Below, in pieces: positions 33,212 to 43,900 of a DNA stretch of 64,000 nucleotides (its first letter is position 1; each line of letters starts with the position of its first letter). This DNA comes from Nephrocerus scutellatus. Its lineage: Eukaryota; Arthropoda; Insecta; Diptera; Pipunculidae. The position numbers and the translations under genes are program-made. The notes beneath the pieces are model-generated. The model made no database searches. It was not told where the DNA came from and was given only the letters and a program-made list of their open reading frames with translations. The stretch lies in the NCBI GenBank assembly GCA_947095585.1, contig OX352761.1, positions 63,874,882-63,938,881 of the forward strand, read 5' to 3'.

Positions 33212-34129
33212 ATGAACGAATCAATCGCAGTAGAAGCCGATGAAAATCAGCATTCCGATAAAGATGATTTGGTTTTGGACAATCAACAAAACCCTGAAAT
33301 TTTAGTAAGTCCAACAATAAGTTTTAAAAATTGTCTTCGACCCAGGAAGCCGAAGGCAGTCTTGAATTGTGCATTAGAGGAGGGATTTGCATTCCTGACT
33401 GATGCAACTGAACCGGTCAATTTTGAGGAATCGCCATTCCGAGCACAGTGGACAGAGGCCATATATGAGGAAGTTACATCTTTGCACGAAAACGAGACTT
33501 GGATTTTAGTAGAAAAACCATTGAACAAAAGAGTAATTTCGAACAAATGGGTTTATAAAATCAAATTCCCTGCAGATGGTAACATAGAAAGGTTTAAAGC
33601 TCGTTTGGTTGTAAGGGGATTCATACAACAGTACGGCACAGACTACGAAGAAACGTTTAGTCCTGTGGTGAAGTTTACGTCGATTCGGATGATTTTAGCT
33701 CTATCTGCTGCACAGAATCTAACCCTGCGCCAGTTTGATGTAAAAACTGCCTTTTTATATGGTGAGTTGTTAGAAGACGTATACATGCACCAACCAGATG
33801 GATACGACGAAGGCACTGGCAGAGTTTGTAAGTTACAAAAAAGCCTATATGGAATCAAACAGGCATCCCGATGCTGGAACAAACGGTTTACCAATTTCTT
33901 GAAACGTTTTAAACTACTAATGAGTCAGGCTGACTCTTGTGTTTTTATAAGGGAGTGTGCAGGTGACAAACTCATACTGGCCCTATATATAGACGATGGA
34001 CTAATCCCAGCAACAAATATAAATGAAATAGATATACTGTTAGACTGTTTGAACCAGGAGTTTAAAATCAAAGCATCTTGCGCCAAGTATTTCCTAGGCC
34101 TGGAAATTGATATTGGTTATTGTGGGTAG
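33212..34129 (+). pseudogene. Copia reverse transcriptase (RVT_2)
   Basis: Open over 305 codons. Shows WTEAIYEEVTSLHENETW (33450-33503), KWVYKIKFPADG, FKARLVVRGFIQ (33595-33630), FDVKTAFLYGELLEDVYMHQ with the motif A Asp (33735-33795), LYGIKQASRCWN (33847-33882) and catalytic LYIDDGL (33984-34004; copia usually has YVDD). Integrase, which should precede it, is deleted, along with the SINE-side flank. A stop at 34127-34129 separates it from RNase H. Confidence 0.88.
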
Positions 34130-34845
34130 TCAGCACACGCAAGAAAAGTTCTTCAACGTTTTAACATGCTTGATTCTAAAGCTGTTTCAACACCTGTAGA
34201 AAGCCGCAAAGTATATGAATCAACAAGGATGTCCAAGCTGAATTTTCCTTACCGTGAAGCTATTGGCTGCTTAATGTATTTAGTAATAGGGACAAGGCCA
34301 GACATCGCGTACGCTGTAGGCTATGTAAGTCGTTTTTTTGGAAAACCCTGATGATAGTCACGTTCTTGCTGTCAAAAGAATTTTCAAGTTCATCCGAGGT
34401 ACATTGGATCATGGGTTATTATACAGCAATAAATCGGTTACGTATTGGTTGTTTTACTGACGCCGAATTTGCAGGAGATATCTATACCCGCAGCTCTACT
34501 AGTGTATAAGTTTTGATGTTATGTGGTGGTGCTACTGCCTGGTCGTCGCAACGTCAGAAGTGCACTGCCCTATCTACGACTGAGTCAGAGTACGTAGCTG
34601 CATGTGAAGGAGTTAAAGGGCTTATATGGGTTCATAGTTTATTCTCTGAACTGACGAATATTGAAGAACTACCTACTTTGAAGATGGACAACCAAAGCGA
34701 TGTGAAGCTTATAAAAAATCCTGAGTCCACAAGCGCACAAAGCACATCGAAGGCAAGTATCACTTTGTTCGTGATAAATACGAACAAGGTATGTTTTTTG
34801 TTAAATTATGTGCCATCCGAAGATCAAGTTGCGGACATTCACTAA
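34130..34845 (+). pseudogene. Copia pol C-terminus and RNase H
   Basis: After a stop, the frame has YREAIGCLMYLVIGTRPDIA (34247-34306), the usual end of copia RVT_2, then a shift, and finally GGATAWSSQRQKCTALSTTE (34525-34585) SEYVAACEG, the copia RNase H block with its Glu. Ends at a stop after VADIH at 34845. Broken by two or more shifts between 34351 and 34513. Confidence 0.82.
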
Positions 34846-34934
34846 TGCTTGATTTAGAGAAAAATTTCTAAAATTTAAAGTAAAGTTAAATTAACAGTAA
34901 AGATATTGTAAATGTAAAATGATAAAAGTGGATG

Positions 34935-35025
34935 TGTTAAAATAGTTCATCATTTACAGCTTTTTCTTTGTATGTTATTCATTAACATACACTGTAATAC
35001 TCTGTACATAGATCACCTAATTTTT
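34935..35025 (+). repeat. Copia 3' LTR, left part
   Basis: Matches 31472-31561 of the 5' LTR (TGTTAAAATAGTTCATCATT to CACCTAATTTTT). The sequence then switches to the DR repeat. The rest of this LTR is at 56214-56376. Confidence 0.88.
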
Positions 35026-35224
35026 AAATTCTCTATATTAACTTTACTTGCCCGTGGGTCGGTCGGTCGTCTGTCGTGGAATCTTGCGATCAATTTTTAA
35101 CCCACTTCCCATGGCCCGATTTTATTGAAATTTTGCACACATGTGTATTTCCACTACACAACACTTTCTATTAAATTTTGAGGCCCCTCGGGCTGCGGGG
35201 TCGGGGGGCTCCCATACAAAAATT
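35026..35224 (-). repeat. DR repeat in the copia LTR, left part
   Basis: AAATTCTCTATATTAACTTT opens the repeat directly after TTTTT of the copia LTR; CCCACTTCCC and GCACACATGTGTATTTCC follow. Its continuation is probably 37141-37286 (ACATGTGTATACCC, GGGTCCCGGGTTCGG) and 56118-56213. Confidence 0.65.
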
Positions 35225-35227
35225 TTA

Positions 35228-37140
35228 AAAAAGCAGGAGCCTCTATTTCATACAAATAAATTTCACTTACCTGTAGAATGAGATAATCCTCAGCTGACGT
35301 CGAATGCACGTGCCGCTTTCTCGGCAAACCAAAAATTGAAAAACATTACTCTATGAAAAACATTAAAACAGAGACGCGATATCTATTTCCCAAATAGTTT
35401 TCCTTTTTGAAAAGCAGAAATAGCGCCTCTATATTTTAGATTTACACTTACCTGTTGATTTTGCACAGCACAGCACAGCACAGTGGAATTTTCCACTACT
35501 TTGGAATGCATGTAAAATGAAGAAAATATTTAAATGTATGTATATAATAATAGTTGTAGGAGTTGAATGTATGATATTCGTGTTTTATGTCGTTAGTAAA
35601 TGTAACTAAAATTTAAAAAAGGACGGGATGATAGAATTGATTTCCACATTAGACAAACAAAGATAGAAAGTCTATTTTAGGGGAAGGGAATTTAGGCGCC
35701 AAAATTTTAATAAAATTAGATAGCGATTTTGGGACGGCCGACTAAAAGGACAAAGATGTAAGAAAGATAAAAAGGTATAGTAACTGACGTAAAGAAAAAG
35801 GAAAGCAAGAGGAATTCTTTTTCTAGAAGGTTCGGAAAAAAGAAAAGGTTTCTTCAGGCGGAGACAGAAATTTTAGCGGCAGTTGAACTTGAGCCATCAA
35901 TAAAAAGCGTACTGCGCGACAGTCGAAACTAGTGCCCGATAAGCAAAAAATCAGCAATCAAGGAGAGTTGATTCTATAGTCGAAGGCGATAGAAAAAAGG
36001 GGGTTTTAATTTCAAAGTTAAAAAGTTAAAAACCTTTAATGGTAGAGATTCAGCATTTTGTAAAAGTTTTTTTGTGAACAGAAAACGATGAAACACCATT
36101 TCTAAAAAAAAAAAAGTGAAAATAGTTCAAATGTTTTAAACGCCATTTTGCGCGGCTCCATATATTTAAAAACCAAAAAATTTTCCATTATTGGAAACAC
36201 CATTTTTTTTTGTGAAAGGAGCGGATTGCCTAGTTCCTTCCTTGAAAATCAAATACCTGAAAATCATGCCCCTCTCCATCGGTGAGATCTACATTTTTTT
36301 TAAAGAAACAAGTTCGAGTGCGGCAAGTGACTTTTAGAAAGCGTCATATTAATCAAGCGGAGTTAGATAAAAAAAAAAAAAAAATTTCCACATCCTAAGC
36401 TGTGAAATTTTGATGTTTGTGGTTTATAAAGAAAACTTGCAAATAAATTCAATCTTATGAGGGTGGTGCCGAAATCATCAGTGGAGTTAAGTCAAAAACT
36501 ACATCATCCATCTATGTAGTTAAGTCAAAAACTACATCACCCATCTATGCAGTTAAGTCAAAAACTACATCATACATCTATGTAGTTAAGTAAAAAAACT
36601 ACATCATCCATCTATGCAGTTAAGTCAAAAACTACATCATCTACTCCTACTACAACTCCAAATTCTATAAAAATAACTTCTAAAATATTGAATCAAATTT
36701 TGTTTGCCTCAAAGATTTGAGTTATAAGTGAATTTATTGAAAATTGAGTTTTTTTTTTAGTTTTTTTATTAAAACTAAAAATCGAGTTTCTTACTTTTCT
36801 TTTATTCAAAGTAAAATCGAATTTCTTAACTTTTTTTTGAGTTTTTTTTTATTCAATTTAAAACTGAGTTTTTTTAACTTGCTGGAAATTTTTTTTATTG
36901 CATTCAATTTAAATTGAATCCTTTTGAGTTTTTTTACTGAATTTCCTTTTTGAAATATAGTTAGTGTAAACTGCGTTTAGTAGCAACCAAATTCTATTAA
37001 CACACTTTGCTACAGGTGATTCAAAGACATCGTGCCGGCAGGATCTCCTTGAACATGAAAAACACTCAAGTAAGTCTATTTACATAAACTTTTTATACAC
37101 CCGTTGGCTACTAAGAGCAGTATTTAATAATTGATAATTC
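35228..37140 (+). repeat. Giant-LTR fragment L0 (G1 family), both ends missing
   Basis: From GCAGGAGCCTCTATTTCATA this follows the G1 LTR from about base 152 onward, through the 430-bp block AGATAGCGATTTTGGGACGG (absent from the G1 5' LTR) and the 36-bp tandem repeat at 36485-36640, to AATTGATAATTCATTTTTCA. Neither LTR terminus is present and no coding part is attached. It interrupts the DR repeat. It may be a remnant of an older insertion or an ectopic-recombination product. Confidence 0.8.
36485..36640 (+). repeat. 36-bp tandem repeat in fragment L0
   Basis: About four and a half units of AGTTAAGTCAAAAACTACAT plus CATCCATCTATGT or CAG variants. Three units remain in the G1 5' LTR (38282-38370) and about four and a half in its 3' LTR (54451-54610). 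Confidence 0.88.
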
Positions 37141-37367
37141 ATTTTTCATTTACAGACATGTGTATACCCAATAAACAATACTTTTTCGAAAATTTGGTAG
37201 TGATCGGGTCCCGGGTTCGGCCGCAAGGCCCTTATACATTTTTTAAATATCTATACTGGCATCAGATATTCGTCGCCCTTTATGGACTGTGTTATGTACG
37301 CGTATGTTGTAACAATAATAAACACTACCCTCAACCTATAACATAATATATAGGAATAGACACTCAC

Positions 37368-37483
37368 CCTTTTCTTAAATCCTAAGCTGTTGACGTTGGC
37401 AGCGACGCAGCATGGTATTGATGGCATCTGAAAAAGAAAAGAAAAGCAGGAGCCTCTATTTCATACAAATAAATTTCACTTAC
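37368..37483 (-). other. Antisense exon-intron signature in the G1 LTR
   Basis: On the minus strand CAG/GTAAGT (junction 37484/37483) is followed 56 nt later by a pyrimidine-rich acceptor TTTTCTTTTTCAG (ending 37428), a 60-nt block (37427-37368) and AGG/GTGAGT (junction 37368/37367). A further CAG/GTAAGT is at 37662/37661. The same signals, with intron 56 nt and exon 60 nt, occur at 45691-45570 in the 3' LTR. In the diverged G3 LTR they occur with 59 and 58 nt after removing a MITE. Sequence pattern only; no transcript evidence. Confidence 0.5.
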
Positions 37484-38281
37484 CTGTAGAATGAGATAAT
37501 CCTCAGTGACGTCGAATGCAGGTGCCGAGAAAGTGAAACCAAAAATTGAAAAACATTACTCTATGAAAAACATTAAAACAGAGACGCGATATCTATTTCC
37601 CAAATAGTTTTCCTTTTTGAAAAGCAGAAATCGCGCCTCTATATTTTAGATTTACACTTACCTGTTGATTTTGCACAGCACAGTGGAATTTTCCACTACT
37701 TCGGAATGCATGTAAAATGAAGAAAATATTTAAATGTATGTATATAATAATAGTTGTAGTTGTTGAATGTATGATATTCGTGTTTTATGTCGTTAGTAAA
37801 TGTAACTAAAATTTAAAAAAGGACGGGATGATAGAATTGATTTCCACGTTAGACAAACAAGGATAGAATGTCTGTTTTAGGTGAAGGGAATTTAGGCGCT
37901 AAAATTTCTAAAAAAAAAAAAGTGAAAATAGTTCAAATGTTTTAAACGCCATTTTGCGCGGCTTCATATATTTAAAAACCAAAAAAAGTTTTTCATAAGT
38001 GGAAACATCATTTTTCTGTGAAAATAGTATAAATGTTTTAAACGCCATTTTGCGCGGCTCCATATATTTAAAAACCAAAAAATTTTCCATAAGTGGAAAC
38101 ACCAATTTTTTTGTGATAGGAGCGGATTGCCTAGTTCCTTCCTTGAAAATCAAATACCTGAAAATCATGCTCCTCTCCAACGGTGAGATCTACATTTTTT
38201 TTTAAAGAAACAAGTTCGAGTGCGGCAAGTGACTTTTAGAAAGCGTCAAATCTTATGAGGGTGGTGCCGAAATCATCAGTG

Positions 38282-38370
38282 GAGTTAAGTCAAAAACTAC
38301 ATCATCCATCTATGTAGTTAAGTCAAAAACTACATCACCCATCTATGCAGTTAAGTCAAAAACTACATCA
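38282..38370 (+). repeat. 36-bp tandem repeat in the G1 5' LTR
   Basis: Same unit as at 36485 but with fewer copies, so the repeat varies in number between LTR copies. Confidence 0.85.
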
Positions 38371-39511
38371 TCCACTCCTACTACAACTCCAAATTCTATA
38401 AAAATAACTTCTAAAATATTGAATCAAATTTTGTTAGCCTCAAAGATTTGAGTTATAAGTGAATTTATTGAAAATTGAGTTTTTTTTTGAGTTTTTTTAT
38501 TAAAACTAAAAATCGAGTTTCTTACTTTTCTTTTATTCAAAGTAAAATCGAATTTCTTACCTTTTTTTTGAGTTTTTTTTTATTCAATTTAAGTTTTTTT
38601 AACTTGCTGGAAATTTTTTTTATTGCATTCAATTTAAATTGAATCCTTTTGAGTTTTTTTACTGAATTTCCTTTTTGAAATATAGTTAGTGTAAACTGCG
38701 TTTAGTAGCAACCAAATTCTATTAACACACTTTGCTACAGGTGATTCAACGACATCGTGCCGGCAGGATCTCCTTGAACATGAAAAACACTCAAGTAAGT
38801 CTATTTACATATACTTTTTATACACCCGTGTGGAGTATTTAATAATTGATAATTCATTTTTTTTGAGATTTTATTAAATTTCTTTTTTTAATTTATCGTA
38901 ATTTAATTGCACAAACAATAAGTTGGTTTATCCTTCTTTTTTAATTACAAATGAATTATAAATACTTTGAAAATACATAAATTTTTTTACATTTCAATTG
39001 AATTTTAAAATATATTCGTATACTTTTATTGCTAAACATATTTCCATTATATTTTAAATTGAATTGTTACATACGTTATTCTAATTTGAAGTTATTTTTT
39101 TTGAATAAAAGGTAACAAATGTATTTAAAATTCGAAAAGATAAACAGTTGAGTTCTTATTGCCGTTGCCCATTGGGTGGGAGGCATAATTCTTTGTTGCT
39201 TTATATTTTTTGGGGTCCTCACCATGAGTGAGTAGATCAAGTTGGCTGTAGGTGTGTGGCTGGGATTGGTGATCCCACGGTGATTTCTCTCGGCGCTTTT
39301 CAGATGACGACGTGACGGACCATGGACGATTGGACGAAGTCGACCTTTCCTTCATGATTTTATGAGGCCTCGGTACTGGTGCAAGCAGGACATTCCTTTT
39401 AGATTTAATTAGCTATTAAGTAAAAAAGAAAATTTCCTAAATGAAATCAAATTTTCTTTTGTTAATTTTAAAGTAATTTTAATGTAGAATAATATAGTTG
39501 TAAGTTTAGAA

Positions 39512-39519
39512 TATAAAAG
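39512..39519 (+). promoter_or_regulatory. Candidate TATA box of the G1 LTR
   Basis: TATAAAAG in an otherwise non-TATA context, also present in the 3' LTR at 55442-55449. The G3 LTR lacks the box at the same place (TAAGTGTCC near 61838). If used, U3 would be about 2.2 kb. Confidence 0.4.
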
Positions 39520-39553
39520 CAAAGGAATGACCTGGCTGCACCGGGACGTTTTA

Positions 39554-40150
39554 CGGCTCTACCCATCGTTTCTTAAAGGACAGGAATTTCCGAAAGGAAG
39601 TTCCTGGCTTTCGACAAACGATGGTAGTATAGCATCTTTCCTTTTAATTCCTTTTATTAACGTAGCTTACATAAATTTAATCATTTTCTTTTACTTTTAA
39701 TTTTGTTATTTTTTTGATAAATTCCTTTTTTAATAAATAACTCTTTTAACTTCCATTTCCAAAATTCCCCATAATTCCTATCCCAAACTACCTTTTTTAC
39801 AGAAGACTCGACAAGACAATTTGGACGTCGACTGCTCTCCGAACGAGTTAACAACCGGCCTAATTTAATTTTTAACGAACTATTTTTATACAAACTGAAA
39901 ATTATATCAAACTGAGCTTAAATATACATTCAATTTTTTTGTTCTGAATGACCGACAAAAAAAGGGGGAATAAATCAAACTTCATATAGTAAGGCATAAT
40001 TGGCATTTCAATTTTCAACTTCAATTTTCGAACAGATTCACTTGGAACACACGTATATGTATATACATATATATATACATAAATATATATATATACATAT
40101 ATACAGCGTATAGGTGTTAAGTCAAAAATTATTAATAATTTCCCATTGTG
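39554..40150 (+). other. G1 leader between LTR and gag
   Basis: Homologous to the G3 leader (62120-62430): CCATCGTTTCTT, GGAAGTTCCTGGCTTTCGAC, AAACGATGGTAGTATAGCAT. Contains ATATAC repeats around 40050-40100. Non-coding. Confidence 0.7.
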
Positions 40151-41751
40151 AATGGAAAACAATCAGAATCCATTAGGAGCAGCGCCCAAAGGTTCTATCG
40201 CTGCAAGGGTGACTACGCGGATTCAAGTTCGAGGAACCAGCCGTGGTCAAGTTCCCTTAATCGAATTCAAACCTCAACACAAATCCGGTTGAGAGGCTTC
40301 TGCTAAATCAGGCTGATATCCAGGTCATTTCCCCTAGAGGATTCGAGGAAGTAGAAAGTTCCTTGTCACATAGGCAACAGGACCTACGCGACAGGATGCC
40401 TGTAGAGAGGTCGCCTAATCGGGGGAATCCGATGACCAACCGAGATGGCGAACTTGGTAGTGTCCAAGGAGACACCGAAGAAGGTGTAGACAGAGTGGGA
40501 TATGGTCGACTTGCAAACCAGGGAAATAGGCAGGCATTAGAGGATAATCGGGAGCTGGCTAACTTCATGAACAGCATAGTGACGACCGCTGTACAAAAAA
40601 GCCAGGCTGACCTGATGTCTGCTTTCGCAAAAAATATGGGCGAAATGATGTCCGTGTTTAAATCTAGTCTAGATACTCTCGGTAATAGGTTAGATAATGT
40701 AGAAAAGAAATCAGGTTCAGCAATAGAAAACACAGGTAATGCTAACATACAAACGTCTAAACCGACTTCGACGCCGATCGCTGACCACACGGGCAACAAG
40801 CCCAACATATTATTGTCACCGACTGGACGTAACGAAACTAGACGTAATGAATCAATCCACAAAGACACAAGCAACAGCATGCCCACATTTCGCACCAGCG
40901 AATTAGGCGAAAGAAGGTTCTGCGATATGCATAAGTGGGGGATAAAATTCGACGGCACTCCCAAGACCATGACAGTCGAAAGCTTCATCTTCCGAATTGA
41001 GACCATGCAAACGAAAAAGGGCTATACGAGAGCACAACTCTTTAACAATATTCACCAACTGTTGTCAGGTGCAGCCGAGCGTTGGTACTGGCAATTTATT
41101 GAAGAGAGAGCAAACGACGACTTGTTAAACTACCACGAAGTAAAAACGGAACTGATCAGACATTTTAAGACTGCAGACTCGGACCATGATCTCATGAAAA
41201 AGATACTCGACCGTAGACAACAACCGAACGAAGACTTCGACGATTACTGTTCATATATACGTGCGCTAAACTTACAAATGAAGAACAGAATGTCTGAACG
41301 AGATCTCGTGAAAATCCTCAGGGACAACATGAAAGACAGAATGAAGTCACTCATGTTTGGATGTACCCTGGACACCCTACATGAGTTAAGAGAAAAATAT
41401 AGAGAGGGTGAAAAACTATTTCAAACTCAAGCAACGAGATTCCACAAGCATGTGAACGAAATTGGCACCGACGAAATCGACGAAACAAACAGGATAGAGG
41501 CAATAATGACAAAGTACATTAAAGATAAAAAGATGACAATGAATAAAAACCGTAATACCAGTGGTAGCAATGTTCCTTGTAGTGATGTCCATAACCAGTG
41601 TTCGTCCCATTTCCACTCACTAGTATGTTTTCAGTGTGGTCAGTCTAATGTTCCTGTTTTGGTATGTCCTTCATGTAAAAAAATATCGGAAAACTCGGTG
41701 ATGGGCGATGCATCCGGGAGTGTTCGTCCAATGGACAAACTCCCGGAGTAG
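40151..41751 (+). pseudogene. G1 gag polyprotein
   Basis: Most likely start is ATG at 40151 (MENNQNPLGAAPKGSIAARV). A frameshift near 40285 leads into a 462-codon frame to 41751. The core shows WGIKFDGTPKTMTVESFIFR (40936-40995), AAERWYWQF (41072-41100) and RRQQPNEDFDDYCSYIRALN (41212-41272), a Retrotrans_gag domain. The end has CFQCGQSNVPVLVCPSCKK (41629-41685), an atypical Cys pattern where a zinc knuckle is expected; a second His/Cys set is missing. One shift, otherwise well preserved. It would form the capsid. Confidence 0.82.
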
Positions 41752-41807
41752 AACCTAAAACAATAAGCATTTTAAAGAGATCTGACAAACAAAATGATAA
41801 GCAAGAA

Positions 41808-42485
41808 ATGGTAAAGACAATACCTGCAAGAAGAAGTCTCCATCAGCGTATCCTGGACTATGAAGAGGCCCGTAAAAGGATCTTTTCTGAAGACCCTGCT
41901 CTAGATGAAAGAAAAAAGATGAATTTTATTAGGATTAAGAAACTGCGAGAAAAGTTCGCCGTAAAAAGAGTTAGGTTTAGGAGTTTAGAGGCCACTGTCC
42001 TGCAGACAGATGACGATAACCGACCATACGCGAAAGTCAAACTACTAGACGATACGGTGTTAGGTCTTTTGGACAGTGGCGCATCTGTAAGTTGTTTAGG
42101 GAAAGGTGCAATGAAGTTTATTGAGGACAACGCATTACAGATGAAAAGAATTAATTCTAATATAAGAACTGCAGACGGAAACAAACAAAATATTACAGGG
42201 GTAGTGACGATTCCCATAACATGGAAAAACAGGACAGAAGATTTGGAATTTTATGTTGTGCCGCCCTTACAGCAAGTCTTATATCTTGGAGTGAACTTCT
42301 GGCAAACATTTAGAGTCGCTCCTGATATAATTTCTGAGATCACTCAATTAGACACGAACACAGAACCGATGATGCGAGTTCTCTCGCCAACACAAATGGA
42401 GGCTCTACAGGCGGTTAAAGATAAGTACCCGTCTTTCACGAAACTTGGCCTCGGTAAGACCAGCCTAGAGGGAACATGTGATTGA
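41808..42485 (+). pseudogene. G1 protease and start of RT
   Basis: A 225-codon frame. The aspartic protease site LGLLDSGASVSCLGKGAM is at 42060-42113 with catalytic Asp at 42071-42073. YLGVNFWQTF (42282-42312), the protease end, is followed by LSPTQMEALQAVKDKYPSF, a typical lead into gypsy RT. A stop after EGTCD (42483-42485) is a frameshift: the frame resumes at 42478 (VEPIKQRHYPV). Confidence 0.82.
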
Positions 42486-43900
42486 GACCGCCGAAGTGGA
42501 GCCGATCAAACAGAGGCACTACCCAGTGTTACCGGCGATCCAAAAGCTTCTCTTCGACGAGCTCGATCGCATGATTTCCTTGGGGGTGATTGAGGAGAGC
42601 CGAAGTGCGTGGAGCTCTCCGGTTGTACTGGTGAGAAAACCTGGCAAACACAGGCTGTGCCTAGACTCACGTAAAGTTAACGCGGTGACTAAAAAAGACG
42701 CATACCCGTTCCCCATATAGAAGGGTTGTTAAGCCGCTTGCAAGACACTCGATTTATTTCAGGGATCGACCTGAAGGACGCCTTCTGGCAAATTCAATTG
42801 GAGGCGAGGTCCAGGGAGAAAACGACCTTCACAGTCCCTGGGCGGCCACTGTATCAATTTACAGTGATGCCATTTGGACTGTGCAATGCTGCCCAGAGAA
42901 TGTGTCGGCTTATGGACAAGGTGATACCGTCAAGGCTCAAAGACAACGTCTTTGTATACCTTGACGATCTCCTTGTCTGCTCTCCGGACTTCGAAAGCCA
43001 TATGGGTTTGCTAAAGGACGTCGCGGGATGTCTTCGTCAGGCTGGCTTAACGATTAACATAGAAAAAAGCAAATTTTGCTATAAAGAAATAAAATACCTG
43101 GGATATATTGTGGGTGACGGGTGCCTCAGGACTGACCCGGCAAAGGTATTAGCAATGGAGCAATTTCCGGTTCCGAAGACTCCGAAACAGCTCAGGCGGT
43201 ATCTCGGGATGACCGGATGGTACCGCAGGTTTATCCCAAACTTTTCAGGTATGAGTGCTCCAATGACAGAATGCCTGAAAAAAAGGTAAAGGCTTTAAAG
43301 TGACGGACGAAGCAATTAAGGCATTTGATGAGCTTAAAAAGCTCCTGACACCAGCACCTATCTTGACTAACCCTGATTTTACAAGACATTTTTACATCCA
43401 ATGTGACGCATCTACGACTGGTGTTGGGAGCGTCCTTTTCCAATTTGACTCAGAGGGTAGAGAGTGGCCGATTGCCTACATCTCTCAAAAGTTAAATTCG
43501 GCACAAAGAAACTACAGCGTCACGGAGCTGGAATGTTATGCAGCAGTCTTAAGTGTGCAGAAATTCCGTGCCTATATTGAACTGCTGCCTTTCACGATAA
43601 TCACGGACCATGCCAGTTTGAAGTGGCTTTTGTCGCTGAAGGACCTGTCTGGCCGTTTGGCTAGGTGGAGCTTGAAGCTACAAGCCTTTGACTTCACAAT
43701 TGAGCACAGGAAGGGCACACAAAATGTTGTCCCTGATGCTCTCTCTCGTGTTCACATGGAGGAACTCTCATCAGATGTTAGCCTAATGGACGTTAGCCTG
43801 AATTCCCCACATTTTTCTTCCGACGAATACGAGGAGCTAAAGAAGACAGTAAAAGATGGACAGGATAAATTCCCCGACATATGCATTTCGGACAATTATG
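42478..43900 (+). pseudogene. G1 reverse transcriptase and RNase H
   Basis: Three open pieces. RT: MISLGVIEESRSAWSSPVVL (42571-42630), then a one-base loss at 42720, ISGIDLKDAFWQIQLE (42759-42806), MPFGLCNAAQRM (42866-42901) and the catalytic VYLDDLLV (42954-42977; Asp pair 42963-42968). LGYIVGDG and LRRYLGMTGWYRRFI follow. Another shift at 43289. RNase H: FYIQCDASTTGVGSV (43390-43434), SVTELECYA, ITDHASLKWLL (43599-43631), VPDALSRV. Clear Ty3/gypsy order. Three frameshifts make it inactive. Confidence 0.87.

Larger units (their letters stand above)
37291..39553 (+). repeat. G1 5' LTR, end deleted
   Basis: Starts TGTTATGTACGCGTATGTTG. Compared with the 3' LTR it lacks a 105-bp block and a 430-bp block but has extra sequence around 38700-38890. 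It stops at CTGCACCGGGAC (about 39552), where the 3' LTR continues for 230 bp; next comes GGCTCTACCCATCG, which in G3 lies just after the primer site. So U5 and the primer site were lost in one deletion. A TATAAAAG box lies at 39512-39519. Confidence 0.82.

Noticed and set aside
36485..36640. Regulatory palindromes AACTACAT/ATGTAGTT
   Set aside because: They are parts of the 36-bp tandem repeat; half of the units have GCAGTT instead, so pairing is not preserved.
37908..38205. Open frames on both strands within the G1 LTR
   Set aside because: They come from the 97-bp tandem repeat, change frame between LTR copies and have no recognisable domain.
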